From: Bactericera cockerelli
Lineage: Eukaryota; Arthropoda; Insecta; Hemiptera; Triozidae
Assembly: GCA_024516035.1 (NCBI GenBank)
Contig: CM044955.1
Location: 41,936,574 to 42,000,573 of the forward strand
Reading direction: 5' to 3'
DNA: 64,000 bases
This document shows, one piece after another, positions 23,792 to 35,924 of the stretch; the stretch's first letter is position 1; the number at the start of each line of letters is the position of its first letter. The notes beneath the pieces are model-generated. The model did no database searches. It had not been told where the DNA came from and saw only the letters and a program-made list of their open reading frames with translations. The position numbers and the translations under genes were made by a program.

Positions 23792-26413
23792 GCTCCTCTA
23801 CCATAGTATGGCCTGGGACAGTAGGAAATATTGTATTATTGTAAATGTTAAGTAATAACGCTGAGCCAAATTGTAAAACAGGATCATTTATACGTATAAG
23901 AAAGTACTAATTACGAACTAAAAAAGAGAGGGATGCATTTTCTCACGCATAATGGTAATGCCTGTCTCGTGAAGGAATCTGAGTCTGCTGGTCATTACCA
24001 TTATGTAAGCTGTAAACTACACTCGAATTTTTAATGTCATAACTAGCATATCAAAGATAATATCAAAGGCGCTCACTACTTACCCTACAAAACATCTATC
24101 AAGGCAGTCAATGCACCCTAGGGACCCCCACATATTTTACGGTCTACGCCAATTTTAAAGATAACTATAACATGTACGAAATTATAGAAATCATTTTCAA
24201 AATTCACAAATAAAATTTTAAAGGGGCACCAACTGATCTAATGTTGCCCAAAAACAATAGGTACTGAAAATTTCAAGACCCAACACAATGTAAATAAATA
24301 ATACAATAAATTGATTTAAATTCTACTTTTCAAGGGTTGTCGTCGAAATAAAACTTCACTTCCCTTGGTCTATTACCTAATCGTATAAATAAAAACTTTA
24401 AGGTTTGAAAAATTCCTAGACACATTACTTCAAATCCATGGCAATGGATTAATTTCGGCCATGATATTATACATAATTAAATCAAAAACATTAGGTATAT
24501 AATTCTGCTGTTTTTTAACTGAATCGTACGTAAATAAAAATGAAGAAACTAAAGTTCTGAAATGTGGATTTTAAACGAGAAGTAGATGAGTATACAAAAA
24601 TATTATTTACTTGTTTTTCATGAGGTATCATTATAATATTTTTGAAAGAACAATCAGTTTGCTAAACTATCAAGCAAAAAATACTACATACAATAAATAA
24701 ATCCTATTGCATAACATTATCGTCACTGAGTATTCTCTTGATGTTTAAATTAAAAAAAGAAAATGTTATATTTCTTTTATTTACAAAATCCATTTCTGAT
24801 ACTAGCTAGCTATGCAAATAAATTTGGAAAAAAAACAGTTGCTTGGTTTTCAAGATGACAAGATGTTGCACTACACCTCAAAACAGTTTGTAACCAAGGT
24901 ACATAGAGGTAAAGGGTATATACCTACGTACATTTATTTAGTTAGGTAATAGGTATACATTTTCTACAACAACAACAAAAATCGAGCATTTGAATCATCC
25001 CAAAAGCCCCGAATTTTGTAGTTTTAGTATTTCCTACGACCTACGAGTATCATGTTTAATGTAGATAGCATGTGTATACGAAAGTCTCACTTTGATTAAG
25101 AGTACCTACATAGTTAAATACTAAATATTACGTGTTTTTTGTTTACCTACTACTATTGCATAATAATATGTATGTATTATTATGTCACCATCTAAAATCA
25201 ATCCAGATCTAGACCCTATCTTTTACTTATTAGGTGTCAAATAACCAATCTAATTTTTTTTTTTTGTTTCTTCTTTTTTTTTAAATTTATTGTTAAAATG
25301 TTTGTTAATCTTATCAAGGACTAGTCCGTAAATATACACCCGTTTACCGGGCCATATTATTATTATTAAAAAAAAAAAAAAAATATGTTTAAACTTCTGA
25401 TTGCTGAAGAACACGAACAGAATATCTCTGTTTTTTTTTTTTTTAAATCAGTAATTGCTTTGAGACATTAATGATAACCCATGTTTAAATGATCTCACTA
25501 TCTAATGTTCACAAAGGACGCATTATTATCTTAGCGAAGTACACGATTGTACTTATTATTATTATACGTATAGCAGATATACTTACAAGTAACAAGGTAC
25601 TGCTGCAACTTAATACCATCACATTTTGCGTACAATGCCTCCACAAAAAAAGTAGTGACATATGAAACTAATATAAAAAAAATATTATGAAAAAGAATAA
25701 TTTATATTTTCCGCTTTACTTTATATAATAATAAATCACTTCTAAAGAACACAATTAAAGTTGTAAACCTTATTAAAACTTACAAATGTATAAGTAAATA
25801 AAGGCACATGAACAGTCAATCAATTATTACTAAGGCAACTTTCTATTTCAATACTTTTCTTAAAAAATAAATAAATCTCAGAAGGTCGGTAGCGTTGTTT
25901 TGTTTTCGCGTTTTCTTTATACTCTCAATGGGCATGGACAAAGGCTAAACATTTCCTCAGCTACCCTGGCTAAGTAGAACTCAAATCTAGGCCACTCTCT
26001 CCTGCCCTCTTCATCAGGCTAAGAATTTTCTTAATAAAAATCTTTTCCACTTAATGTTTTCTTCTATTTTATTTTTTAGCTTACCCTAGCACGTGAGGGA
26101 GAATTATAATGTGCGCTTTGTACCTTAATTGGACTTCGGACTTTTGAGCGCTCGAAATAGACTTTCCATTCCGCGGTGCCTCCAACTTTTTGACGATTTA
26201 CCAAAACGACTTGACTGCCAAGTGAATTATTTGTTTCATTTTTTTGCGTCCTACATGGAAAGAAATACAGTCAACATAAAAAAACTTTTATTTCTTAGTT
26301 ATTGAAAACAGTTTTAAGAACGTTTACATTTAAAGTACCTACTAGTAGAGGTATACTTACCTAATTAATATATTAAACACTTAAGTAGGTAACATAATTA
26401 TGTAAATCACACA

Positions 26414-26552
26414 CCGACCTCAGTAGCTTGATCGATAAGGCGGCGGACTTGTGACCTGGAGGTCGGTGGTTTAAGTCCTGGTTTCAGCGTAGATTTAGTA
26501 AAGCTAGTTTGAGTAGTTGTGATATCACGAAAGTGATTAACACAAATATGTT
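26414..26552 (+). mobile_element. tRNA-type SINE, CTCAGTAGC family
   Basis: CCTCAGTAGCTTGATCGATA, GGTCGGTGGTTTAAGTCCTG, then the family-specific tail GTTGTGATATCACGAAAGTG. Other copies: 705-810, 12206-12365, 13270-13400, 41845-41932, 45195-45326. Confidence 0.8.
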
Positions 26553-26629
26553 ATTTTTTTAAATGTGAATCAAACAAAACAATTATTTACGAGTATTTTC
26601 CAGGTTGGTCATTATTATTATTATTATAT

Positions 26630-26812
26630 TATGGTTTATTAGGTAAGACAAAGTAAAATATATACACATACAGTACAATATAATGAAATTATAAAGAAAA
26701 AATAAATAAATTGAACAATGAAACAAGAACAAAAAAGAGAATAGAGGTAATGTCCTATTTAAAGGGCGGGGAATTGCTTTTGGCAATCTCTTCCACCCAA
26801 CCCTTTTCATAT
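26630..26812 (-). mobile_element. LINE-tail-like retroposon
   Basis: Same family as 50928-51109: TTTAAAGGGCGGGGAATTGC and CAATCTCTTCCACCCAACCC on the plus strand. Confidence 0.7.
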
Positions 26813-26852
26813 TTTTACAAACAAATTATCTACAATGAAATCACGTAAAATT

Positions 26853-27041
26853 CACCAGTTCTCGTTGGGTTGCTCTAAAGTTAACCAATGTCCAGCCAGG
26901 TCATGACTTGGTGGATGACCACTCAAATTCAAGCCCTCATGATGTTGGCTCTTCCCGGCCCAACCCAGTCTGAGTGACAATAATAGGGTTGGCTGGTTTG
27001 TGAGTTTCCAGAGCATGGAGGGTAAAACCTCCGTCTCGAAT
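26853..27041 (+). mobile_element. 5S-headed SINE, 5'-truncated
   Basis: Begins in the 5S-like CACCAGTTCTCGTT and GACTTGGTGGATGACC, then the shared body (CCGGCCCAACCCAGTCTG, GGAGGGTAAAACCTCCGTC). Confidence 0.75.
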
Positions 27042-27106
27042 TAGTAAGTTATTGAAGAGATATTGAGAAAAGAAAGAAATCTTTAAAAGCGACTTTTTTT
27101 TTAATT

Positions 27107-27353
27107 GGGGTTTAACGTCGCTTTCAACTGCCATGGTCATATCACGACGGGGGTTTTATCCTCCATTCGCAGGAAACTCACAAACCTGCTACTCACATTG
27201 ACCTCACCCAGCCTGAGTGGGGCCGGGAAAAGCCAGCGTCACGAGAATTAGAATTTGAATGGTCACCCATCCAAGTCTTAACCTCGCTGGATGTCGCTTA
27301 ACTTCGGTGTTCTGAAGGGAACCGGTGTATTCAACATGCCATCGACGCTGGCT
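27107..27353 (-). mobile_element. 5S-headed SINE, near full length
   Basis: Minus strand from 27353: GCCAGCGTCGATGGCATG, TTGAATACACCGGTTCCC, AAGTTAAGCGACATCCAGCG, AAGACTTGGATGGGTGACC, all 5S-rRNA-like and including the TFIIIA/TFIIIC control region. The body then ends GTCGCTTTCAACTGCC... to TTAACGTCG at about 27112. Confidence 0.85.
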
Positions 27354-27372
27354 AAAAGCGACTTTTTATATT

Positions 27373-27672
27373 TTAAATATGAGTGTTTTACAGCCTTTTT
27401 TAACTTAGTCATGAAACAGTAGCTTCTTTAAGACGTTTGTGGTCTATATTCTAGTTTGCCCATCCCGTAGTATGCCTCCTCTCAAATTGGCGAGAAGTTC
27501 TTAACACGAGACTTGCGATTCAGGTGCTGGGTCAACACGAGCGCACCGGTAGGTGTCCCTTACAAAAAACTTTAACTAAATTTTGAATATACAATTTTTT
27601 GTTGGCTCTGGGGTTCGAACCGACCTTCCGCATGACAAGCAAGTATCTTACCAATGAGCCAATCGTGTGTTT
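27373..27672 (-). mobile_element. tRNA-headed SINE, GATTAGCTCAGTGG family
   Basis: Same order as 3887-4210: GAGTGTTTTACAGCCTTTTT tail side at the left, CCCATCCCGTAGTATGCC, and GGTTCGAACCGACC B-box complement near 27610. Confidence 0.8.
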
Positions 27673-28087
27673 ATTTATTAATATTTTCAGGTGGTCATGA
27701 TGTTATTTCAACTGGCAATCATTAACAATTTTGAAAGTTTTAGAATTCATACGGAGTAGGGAAGTTACATTTGAAAGTGAAACTAAAACCTTAATTTCAT
27801 TAGATAATAATAATGTGTGGCAGTCAATGTGTTAATGTGACTTTTGGGAACCCTTTATTTCGTCTGATTAGCTGTATTAGTGTGGTTGGGTGTGATTTTC
27901 TTGGCTGTAAGGTAATTGCCTTAATTGGCGGTGGGCAATAGAGATGTCTAAAACATTGTTTTCAATCGCTTGCATTTAAACTATAATCCGAGGTTATTAA
28001 GCTGTTCAATGTTACGATTTTATTACGAACTTAACTATGTATTTTACTTCTTTATAGTAAACTAGCGGGCTGCACCCGCTTCGCCAA

Positions 28088-28440
28088 GCCATCACACACA
28101 CACCACCCATACATCACACACCACACCCACACACCACATACACACAACTCACACACACATCAACACACACACCCATCCACACACACACCCATCCAAACAC
28201 ACCCACACACACACACACACAACACACCCACACACATACACACACCCATACACACACACACCCATCCACACACACACCCACTCACCCACACACACACACC
28301 CACCCACCCACACACACACATCCATCAACCCACACACACACACACACACACACACATCACACACACCACACACATACACCAACCCATCCACACACACACC
28401 CATCCACACACACACCACATACATACACACACACACCCAT

Positions 28441-28504
<64 letters not shown>

Positions 28505-28505
28505 C
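28088..28505. repeat. (CA)n-rich microsatellite
   Basis: CA dinucleotide tract interrupted by CCATCC and CCACCC steps, ending in a pure run of about 60 bp. Cys/Val-rich frames on the minus strand here are artefacts of the repeat. Confidence 0.95.
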
Positions 28506-29080
28506 CATCATCGCTGTAAATTTCAAAATTCCGAGCCAAATCTATCATAGCGGATATTGATAATGTAGCAAACTGGCCCATATTTCGAGAACGGTTTGTC
28601 AGAATATGGCAACAAAAGGGCTCAAATAAAATCATGTGATGTTCTCAGACAGTTTTTAACAATAAAAATACAGGTCCTCGCGATAACTTTTAAGTTCCGT
28701 GCTGGAATCTGTAAAAAAACGTGAAAAGTCTAAAAAAAATGGTCGAAATTTCAAACATTCTGGCTTCTATCTCGAGAACAATACGTCAGAATATGGCCTA
28801 ATGTGAATTAAATGAAAGCTAGTTTTGTCTAATATGTTATTAAATAATAAAAAATATAGGTCCTCGCGACAAATTTTCAGTTCCGCGCTGGAATCTGCTA
28901 AAAAACGTGAAAAGTCTGAAAAAAAGGTCGAAATTTCGAACATTCTGGCTTATATCTCCAGAACGGTACGTCAGAATGTGACCTAAAATGAATTAAATGA
29001 AATATAATTTTGTCTAATGTGTTATTAGATAATAAAAAATATAGGTCCTCGCGATAGATTTCAAGTTCCAGGGCAAAGAC
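28505..29080. repeat. 185-bp tandem repeats inside Helitron
   Basis: About three units; landmark GGTCCTCGCGA recurs every 185-186 bp. Each unit also repeats CGTCAGAATRTG and AAAAACGTGAAAAGTCT motifs. The last unit is diverged. Confidence 0.85.
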
Positions 29081-30644
29081 TGTCTTAAAATCGGACCCTT
29101 CCTCAAGGAAATACTTGAGGAAGTTCATAACTCAAGGACGGTTTGGAATTTCGGACTTTTGAAAGTTTTCCTGGTATTTTCCGGCAATTTTACTTGGGGT
29201 CGGTTCTCATCAATTTTTCGCTATCTCTTACCGTTTCGCCTAAACAATTCCTGCACACAAAGCCACAAACCACAAACCCACAAATCCACAAACCCACAAA
29301 GCCCGTCCATATTTCTCATTTATATATAGAGATTAGTACCCTCGTGCAGGGTATTTACAATCATTAATGCAGTAGATCGGGGTTCAATGCCCGGTGAGGT
29401 TCAAATGTTTTATACTCATACGATGAATCTTTCAAGTGCTGTTAAAAAAAATGTTATGACGGATAGCAGTCATGTAATATAATACGGATAATATTTTTGT
29501 ACCTACTCGGTGGGAATCTTTTATAAATGGCTTACAATAATAATCAGTTATTTGGAGTGCCCTAGTGAGGACAATGCGCTTTCTGTTTTTCTCTTTAATT
29601 CTTCTTCTTCTATTTCTTGTGAATATAACAAATATATGCAACTCTTTGATATGGGTATTCGAAATTTATTTATCATTTGTAATAAATTGTTTTGTAAGAG
29701 CTCGGTTTAATAGCTTTGTGCTTACATATTAAATTTATAAATATTATACTGGGTTTAATACTCGTACTGTAGTATTATTAATATACTCATCTACTTATAG
29801 TACCTATAGTATAGGTAGCTCTTTATAAGAGAGTGCAGACCCACAGGAAACGATTTTTTCTTTTCATTTTAAGCCCCGTAATTATACCAATGAGGGTCAG
29901 TCGAAATTCTGACAGAAGATTAAGTGAAGGCGATGTAGGAATTCGGGTCCGAGAGAAAGAGAGAGGGAAAGATGATAGGTAAAATATTCCATTTAAGTCT
30001 CAAAAGAAAAGAAATAAAGAAAACTTTGTAAATCGGCTTCTTTAAAAATATGGCATGTTAGAAAACTAGGTTAATATACACTCTATACAGTCTATACAAT
30101 ACAGCCACTTGAAAAACATTCTTTATCAATATAAAAAGATCTCAAAATAACGCGTAACATGTATTATTATAATACGTTTTTTAAAGAAATTCCATAATTA
30201 GTTTGCTAATAGCAATATTTTGAAGCGAGACATTGTTGTAGTATGGGTGTATGGGCGTAATCCTCCTAGGCCTGAAGCCGAAAAGAAAATAAGACGTAGA
30301 ACTACGTAAAATATGGGTCAAATTTAATTCAAATCAGGCAAAATCCGTATTAGATAGTCAATTATAACTATCCCCACTTTGGATAGAAGTTTCTGGATTA
30401 TAAATAAATTTTGGAATACCCATCTATTTAAAAAATAATAACTATCTATTAAATATTCCTTCATCGGAAGTAAAAGTACCTACCAGTACATTACTTTGCT
30501 TTCTACTTATAGTAGGGATCAGCTAATAAAATAACACTGCCCATGGACAGATGGACACATCACTTCTTAGTAAATAGTACCTACATTGTATAAGTCTGGC
30601 GAAAAAAGATCACGGCTTTCTTATTTTTTTCCTGAATTCTACCC

Positions 30645-30647
<3 letters not shown>

Positions 30648-30735
<88 letters not shown>
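30648..30735. repeat. (GA)n microsatellite
   Basis: Nearly pure GA repeat of about 85 bp. Confidence 0.95.
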
Positions 30736-30992
30736 AAAGAGAAAGAAAATGTAAAGACTAGCTGGAAACTTTATTTTTGCACTCTCCCCCCCCTAATTTT
30801 TCAATTTATTTTCTCGCTGATTTCTTGGAGATGCTCATCAGTCTCATCTCATGATGTGCTTATTGGATTCGGTCGTAAGATTGATGAATCGATGTACACC
30901 TCTCAGCTCAAGGTAAATCACCCTTTGAAATCGGAAAACACTCAAATTTGGAAGTCACAAGAGACTGATGACAATGAGATTTCTAATTTCTA

Positions 30993-31239
30993 GCGTCGCA
31001 TCGCTCGATGATGCGTTGAACACACCAGTTATAGTTCTGGCACTTTAGGTTAAGCAAGGTCCAACTAGGCTAGGACTTGGATGAGTGACCATCAAATTCT
31101 AACCCTCGTGATCGTTTACTGGCTATTCCGGCCCCACTCAGCTGGGTGAGGTTAATATGAGTACTCATGGGTTCTGAGTTGCCAGCGGATACAGGGTAAT
31201 GCCCCCCCATGGTATTATGACCGTGCAGTTGAAAGCAGA
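30993..31239 (+). mobile_element. 5S-headed SINE
   Basis: Contains TTGAACACACCAGTT, GGTTAAGCAAGGTCC and GGACTTGGATGAGTGACC, then the body GGCCCCACTCAGCTGGG and the GTGCAGTTGAAAGC end. Confidence 0.8.
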
Positions 31240-31430
31240 AAAAAAATCTGTTCTGTTTCTGTCACTAAAGTTAAGAAAAGTACAGCTTGTTAGCACTTAT
31301 GGATGGATGACCATTAAAATATTCGAACTTTGTTGAGATGCTATTTATTTTTTTTTCCGGCCCAGTCCAGGTAGGTGAATGTGTAATGGTTTTTCAGCGA
31401 ATGAAGTGTAAAATCCCCATGGCGTAGCTA
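31240..31430 (+). mobile_element. Second, degenerate 5S-headed SINE in tandem
   Basis: Starts within the 5S-like part (TCTGTCACTAAAGTTAAG, TTATGGATGGATGACC), followed by a decayed body (CCGGCCCAGTCCAGG, AATGAAGTGTAAAATCCCC). Confidence 0.6.
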
Positions 31431-31962
31431 GACCTACATTTCGGGGGGGGGAGGGGAGGTTTTCGATCTTACAAGGTGCTTGTGGCAGGTCAAAAAACCT
31501 CAATTCAGAGGTTTTCAAAACTGTTTTCCTCTTCTCTTCGGTCCGACAACACTGTTAGCACGAGTTTTTGAAAATTTTGTTTGGTGTTTTGATTGCCATT
31601 GGTGTGTTTTTAGGAAAATTGGAAAGTTCAAACTTTAAAAACTGTAAAACACTGACTTTTGTCCGATTATTCAATAACTTTCGCCTTTCTCTAATTGGAG
31701 TTATTTGTTATTGGAGTACCTCTGTATGTCTATACTGCTTGCTGACTTTGATTTGGTTTCCCTTTACTGATTCCGGTCACTATCTGATCACCAATCTGAT
31801 TCCTTTTGGAATTTGGCTTTTCACATTCTCTTGTAAGTAGTAGTAGTGAAAGGTATCAATGTACTGTTACTGATGGAATAATGCTTAGCGAGGTTAGTAC
31901 TTGGACATAGGACCATCCAAATTCAAACCTATGAATTGCTGCCTTTAACCAGGCATCCTATG

Positions 31963-32170
31963 TGGCTCAGTGGTTAAGGGCATTGGTTACTGACCCGGAG
32001 GTCGCGGGTTTGAATCCCAGCCGGAGCGGAAATTTCTTACCAAAATTTTCCGTTTCCGGAATGGCATGGGTTTAAAGGTAAAGTGCCCTGAAGTAAATGC
32101 AAAAGCAGTTCCAGGGCATAGTGACCTACCTTATAAAAAAAGCTCAACCCAGGCTGGGTGAAGTTCATAA
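31963..32170 (+). mobile_element. tRNA-type SINE just upstream of Pym
   Basis: A box TGGCTCAGTGG, B box GGGTTTGAATCCC, the GGAGCGGAAATTTC junction, TGCCCTGAAGTAAATGC, then body ACCCAGGCTGGGTGAAG. It ends about 160 bp upstream of the Pym start codon. Confidence 0.75.
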
Positions 32171-32332
32171 AGGGTGAAATTGTAATGCTTTGTTATCAGT
32201 TACTGAATTTGGATCTTTATTTTAATTGCAATGTTTTTCAGGTTCAACTAATTAGATTGGAATGTGTATCCAGTGCAAGGATCTCCTTCTGTAACCTATT
32301 AGGTTGGGCTATTCAAATTAGGCCGGTTCAGA

Positions 32333-34249
32333 ATGCAAAGACAGCCTCAAGAAAACGCTATGGGGGATGAGACTGGTAAGAAAAAAAGTAGAGTTATGCT
32401 GGCTGGGTGAAGATTGGTGGGTAACACTCCCATCTTGAAATGTAGTTAATAATTATGTCAATGGTCTTGTTAAACTCTTGTAAGATTCCTCCCTGAAATA
32501 AAATAAATACAGCAAGTTACAGACCTCTACCTTGGGATGCTGGCTTTTCCAGTCCAATTTAGGCTGGGTATAAGGTTAATATTTGTTTTAGTAATCAGCT
32601 TGGCTACAGCGGGGGGAGTGATGGTCTCCAGCCAACTTAAGTTGAAAAGTTTGCATGCTGACTTATCTAATTTGATATGCCACTCATGCCAGCATGTGTA
32701 GACTACCATAAAAAAAGTTGGCTCATTCCGAAACACATATGTAGTTCTATGTGCAATCAGCCAGTGCAAAAACTTTGGCTTTTTTTACTTCTAAGCCCTT
32801 GCGAAAGTGCAAGCTGGCCTGGCTTGTTAGGGTTAGCTAGTCCATTATCAGTTTACAGTCCTCTAGTAAAGACTCTGGTATTCTCCCTGTTTAATGTTCC
32901 CCAGCCAGTTAATGTAGGTAGCATGGTTTGTGTGTTTTCAGCATGGAAAAGCCAAATTTAAAATGTTTTGAAAGAGAAGTGAGGGGTAATTTTTTCCTCA
33001 TTTTTTTTATCCCTCTTCATAATAAGATAATGTTTTTTTGTATGATTTTTTATACCAACCTTTTTCTGTTTAATTGAATTTTCTCATTTTTTATGTATAA
33101 AAAATCTCCCAGGTGTGTACATTCAACCCAGCAGAAGACCAGATGGCAGTATCAGGAAAGCTATCCGAGTGAAAGCAGGCTATGTGCCACAAGATGAAGT
33201 ACCTCTCTATGAAAGCAAAGGAAAGCAGTTTGCCACCAGACGGGCTGCATCAACACTTCCAGTAGGGTTAGACCTGTCTTATGCCAAGCAACCTGTGAAC
33301 CCTCAGAACCCCATTCCTGGTCTTGTGATATTAGATTCTGATGGTAAGTATTTTATGATCTTCATTAGCTCTAGATTTTTTCTGTGACCCAGTTTTAGTT
33401 ATTGTAGGTACTTGTGAAAGTATAAAATATGTAAAAGTATTACTAACAGAAAAGTTATCTTGTCAGTTAGATTTGTGTGATCTCTATGAGTAGGATTTTT
33501 ACACAATTTATTGCAATCAATCTCTCATACTATAATATGTATGTGTATCCATTTGATTTGTGTGATCAACCATCATGAAGATAGAACTGCCAGTTTGGAT
33601 ACAGCTTGTCTACTCCCTGTGACTACTATAGAAAAATCCCTTGACACAACAAAATATGGAATCTGATATTGATTTTCAAAAGGCAAATATAAATTTAAAG
33701 TACAATACTAAATTTCTCCAGTTTCTTTCCTAGTCTTACCTGCCAAATTTTGTGTGTTATTATTAATTTGAGTACATATTTACAGGATTTTTTAAATAAT
33801 GTTATAAGTACATATTAAATTTAATGCCTAGTAACAACTTCTTTGACAGTTAACACTGTATAATTTTAGACATAAAAAGTTAACACTGTATAATTTTCCT
33901 CATAGCTAAAAAGAAAAAGAAGAAGAAACCCCAAAATTCATCAGCTGGAAGCAACTCAGATAGTAAGTCAACAGCAAAACCTCAGTCAGGTGCTAAAAAG
34001 TCATCTGCTCCTAGTGAACAAAACCTCAGCAGTCTTCCACCTGAAGAGATTGAGAAGAAGATCAAGAATCTCAAGAAGAAAGTGAGGGAGATCAATACAC
34101 TTGAGGCAAAGATAGAAAGTGGAGAGATTAAAAATCCGGAGAAAGACCAGAAGGAAAAGTTGCTGAGGAAACCAGAACTGCTGAGTGAGATCATGGCACT
34201 CAAGTTAACCCTGCATGGGGGAGAAGGGGATGAGGAAGGCAAAGACTGA
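32333..34249 (+). CDS. Pym: Partner of Y14 and Mago (Pym / WIBG)
   Basis: Complete gene, three coding exons: 32333-32375, 33113-33343, 33906-34249, stop TGA at 34247-34249. Junctions are phase 1 and splice as ACT-G/GT and GAT-G/CT with GTAAG donors. The product is 205 residues (human PYM1 is about 204), or 196 if the second in-frame ATG at 32360 is used. The N-terminal Mago-Y14-binding segment reads [11 protein letters not shown], then RVKAGYVPQ, then [13 protein letters not shown] Lys-rich linker (KKKKKK) follows, then a C-terminal coiled-coil-like ribosome-binding region beginning [14 protein letters not shown]. Known role: Pym binds the Mago-Y14 core and the 40S subunit and removes exon junction complexes during translation. 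Oddity: the usual DGTWRK reads DGSIRK, so the conserved Trp is replaced. An in-frame TAG at 32300 limits the start. The gene lies between the divergent DCX gene and the 3' end of kazrin. Confidence 0.94.
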
Positions 34250-35924
34250 ATCACTTGGTGAGTTCTTACATTCTAAATCTACATTTGATATTCCTGATAG
34301 AATATTTGATGACAAGTCTATTTTTTTATACTTTGGGAATCCTTAAATCAAGATACTTACACATCTTTTAGCATATACCTACTTTTTCCCACGAGGAAGA
34401 TGCTAACATGCAATAGCTTCTTCTTTGTGTTCAAGGTCTTTCAGACACCATTTCATTTTATGTATTACCTAAATCAAATTTTTATAAGGTATCAAATTCA
34501 AATCTATCTGCTGGTACAGCTTTTATGTACATACTAATATGTAATTAGAAAGCACCCACTGGACAGCCAAGGAATTATAGGTGCTCAATACAAACATTGG
34601 TTCATTTTGGCTGTACAGCCAAAGCTTCTTGAGGGTAACTACCTTAAGTCTTATGCAGCTTTATGAAAAAGGAGTCAATTTTGAGAACTCCTTGATATTA
34701 CTTCCTAGTCTTTGGTTATGAACCAAAATTCCTCTGATTTGCTATAATCTAATTTTTGATAGAACAGCATTTATTTTTATATCATTTCTTGCAAATTGTC
34801 TACCTGTTCATGTTGAGTGGAATACCCTTCACACTCACTTGATAGCAAGAGTAGCTAAACCACAAGAGTAGCTTTTACTTTCCTTATTATATTTGACACT
34901 ACCTATGACTACTCTACTACTTAATCTGTAGCAAGTATAATACTGGTAGATATTATAATCTATGACTGAGTAAGAGTATTGTAACATTCTTAAATTATAA
35001 ATTAGTGTACATATTTAGACTTTATAAATATTGTGAATTGCATTCGATCCAGGGTTAGAAAACATTTTCAAAATATGTAACAAGCCCTATTTAAAATACT
35101 GTCAAGTCAGCTCTAGCTACAGGACAGATTAATGACAATGTATTTTCTGAGATTTTTATTCTATCACTTCTTGGCTATGCATATTTTAACAAATGTTTGA
35201 TGCTTTTTTGGAATATCCTGCTCCAAAGTTAGAGCTTCTCTAAAAATCAGGCCAAAATATTAATTTTTGAGATTTTCGTTTTTTTATATTTCCTGTAATA
35301 TATAAAGTAAATTGTTATTTTTTAACTTAACCTTGTGTTGCATTAATTTTCTTTTTCATCTACTTAACAAATAGTTTTTTTTTTTTCATATTTAACAGCC
35401 CTTTAACATATGGGTCATTCAAAACTTGGATTTAACCCCATTTGCATCTTAAAAATACATCTTCCCCCAATAACCTCACCAAACCTGGGTCGGGCCAGTT
35501 TTCATAAGTAATATTAAAAATATATTAGAAAATAAATACCAAGTGATTATTCTATAGCAGATAAAACTTCAGGACAAAATTATATTTTTGGTCACATAAT
35601 AAATCATATTATTTACAATTTTGGGGACATGGAAACAGTACAGACTTGATTAATATTTTAATTCAGACTAATTAACCCTGCAGGACTAAATTAGGGGAAC
35701 ACAATCTCTTTTTCCTCTCCATGCATTTCCATGCACCTAAAACGTGATGTAAATTCTGATGGAGATTGCAACAAGGATTTACACTCAGAACAAGATTTTT
35801 CCAGGAATAATCACTGCACCTCCACCAAATAAAAAAAAACACTGCCAATTATGGACACAATACTTCCTCGTGATTGCTTCACATTGTAAACACGTGCCAA
35901 TTTTGAGATTTTATAGAAAATTAC

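Larger units (their letters stand above)
28062..29332 (-). mobile_element. Helitron-like element, 1.27 kb, with CA repeat and 185-bp repeats
   Basis: The left end CTAGCGGGCTGCACCCGC is the reverse complement of a hairpin plus CTAG terminus after host A (28061). The right end TATATATAGAGA at 29332, before host T (29333), is the complement of a TC start. Inside lie (CA)n-rich DNA at 28088-28505 and about three tandem copies of a 185-bp unit (28505-29080) marked by GGTCCTCGCGA at 28673, 28859 and 29044. No Rep/helicase frame is present. Confidence 0.75.
23792..32332. other. Intergenic region between divergent DCX and Pym genes
   Basis: Contains the promoters of both divergent genes, but no TATA box or initiator can be assigned with confidence. 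The part 23850-26410 is AT-rich with no recognisable feature. The part 26410-32140 is packed with SINEs and a 1.27-kb Helitron. Confidence 0.6.

Noticed and set aside
28149..28635. Cys/Val-rich frames of 92 and 125 codons
   Set aside because: Pure translation of the CA microsatellite inside the Helitron.
31568..31840. Hydrophobic 90-codon frame upstream of Pym
   Set aside because: It starts at TTG, not ATG, resembles nothing recognisable, and lies between two SINEs. Possible 5' flank of Pym but not a gene on this evidence.
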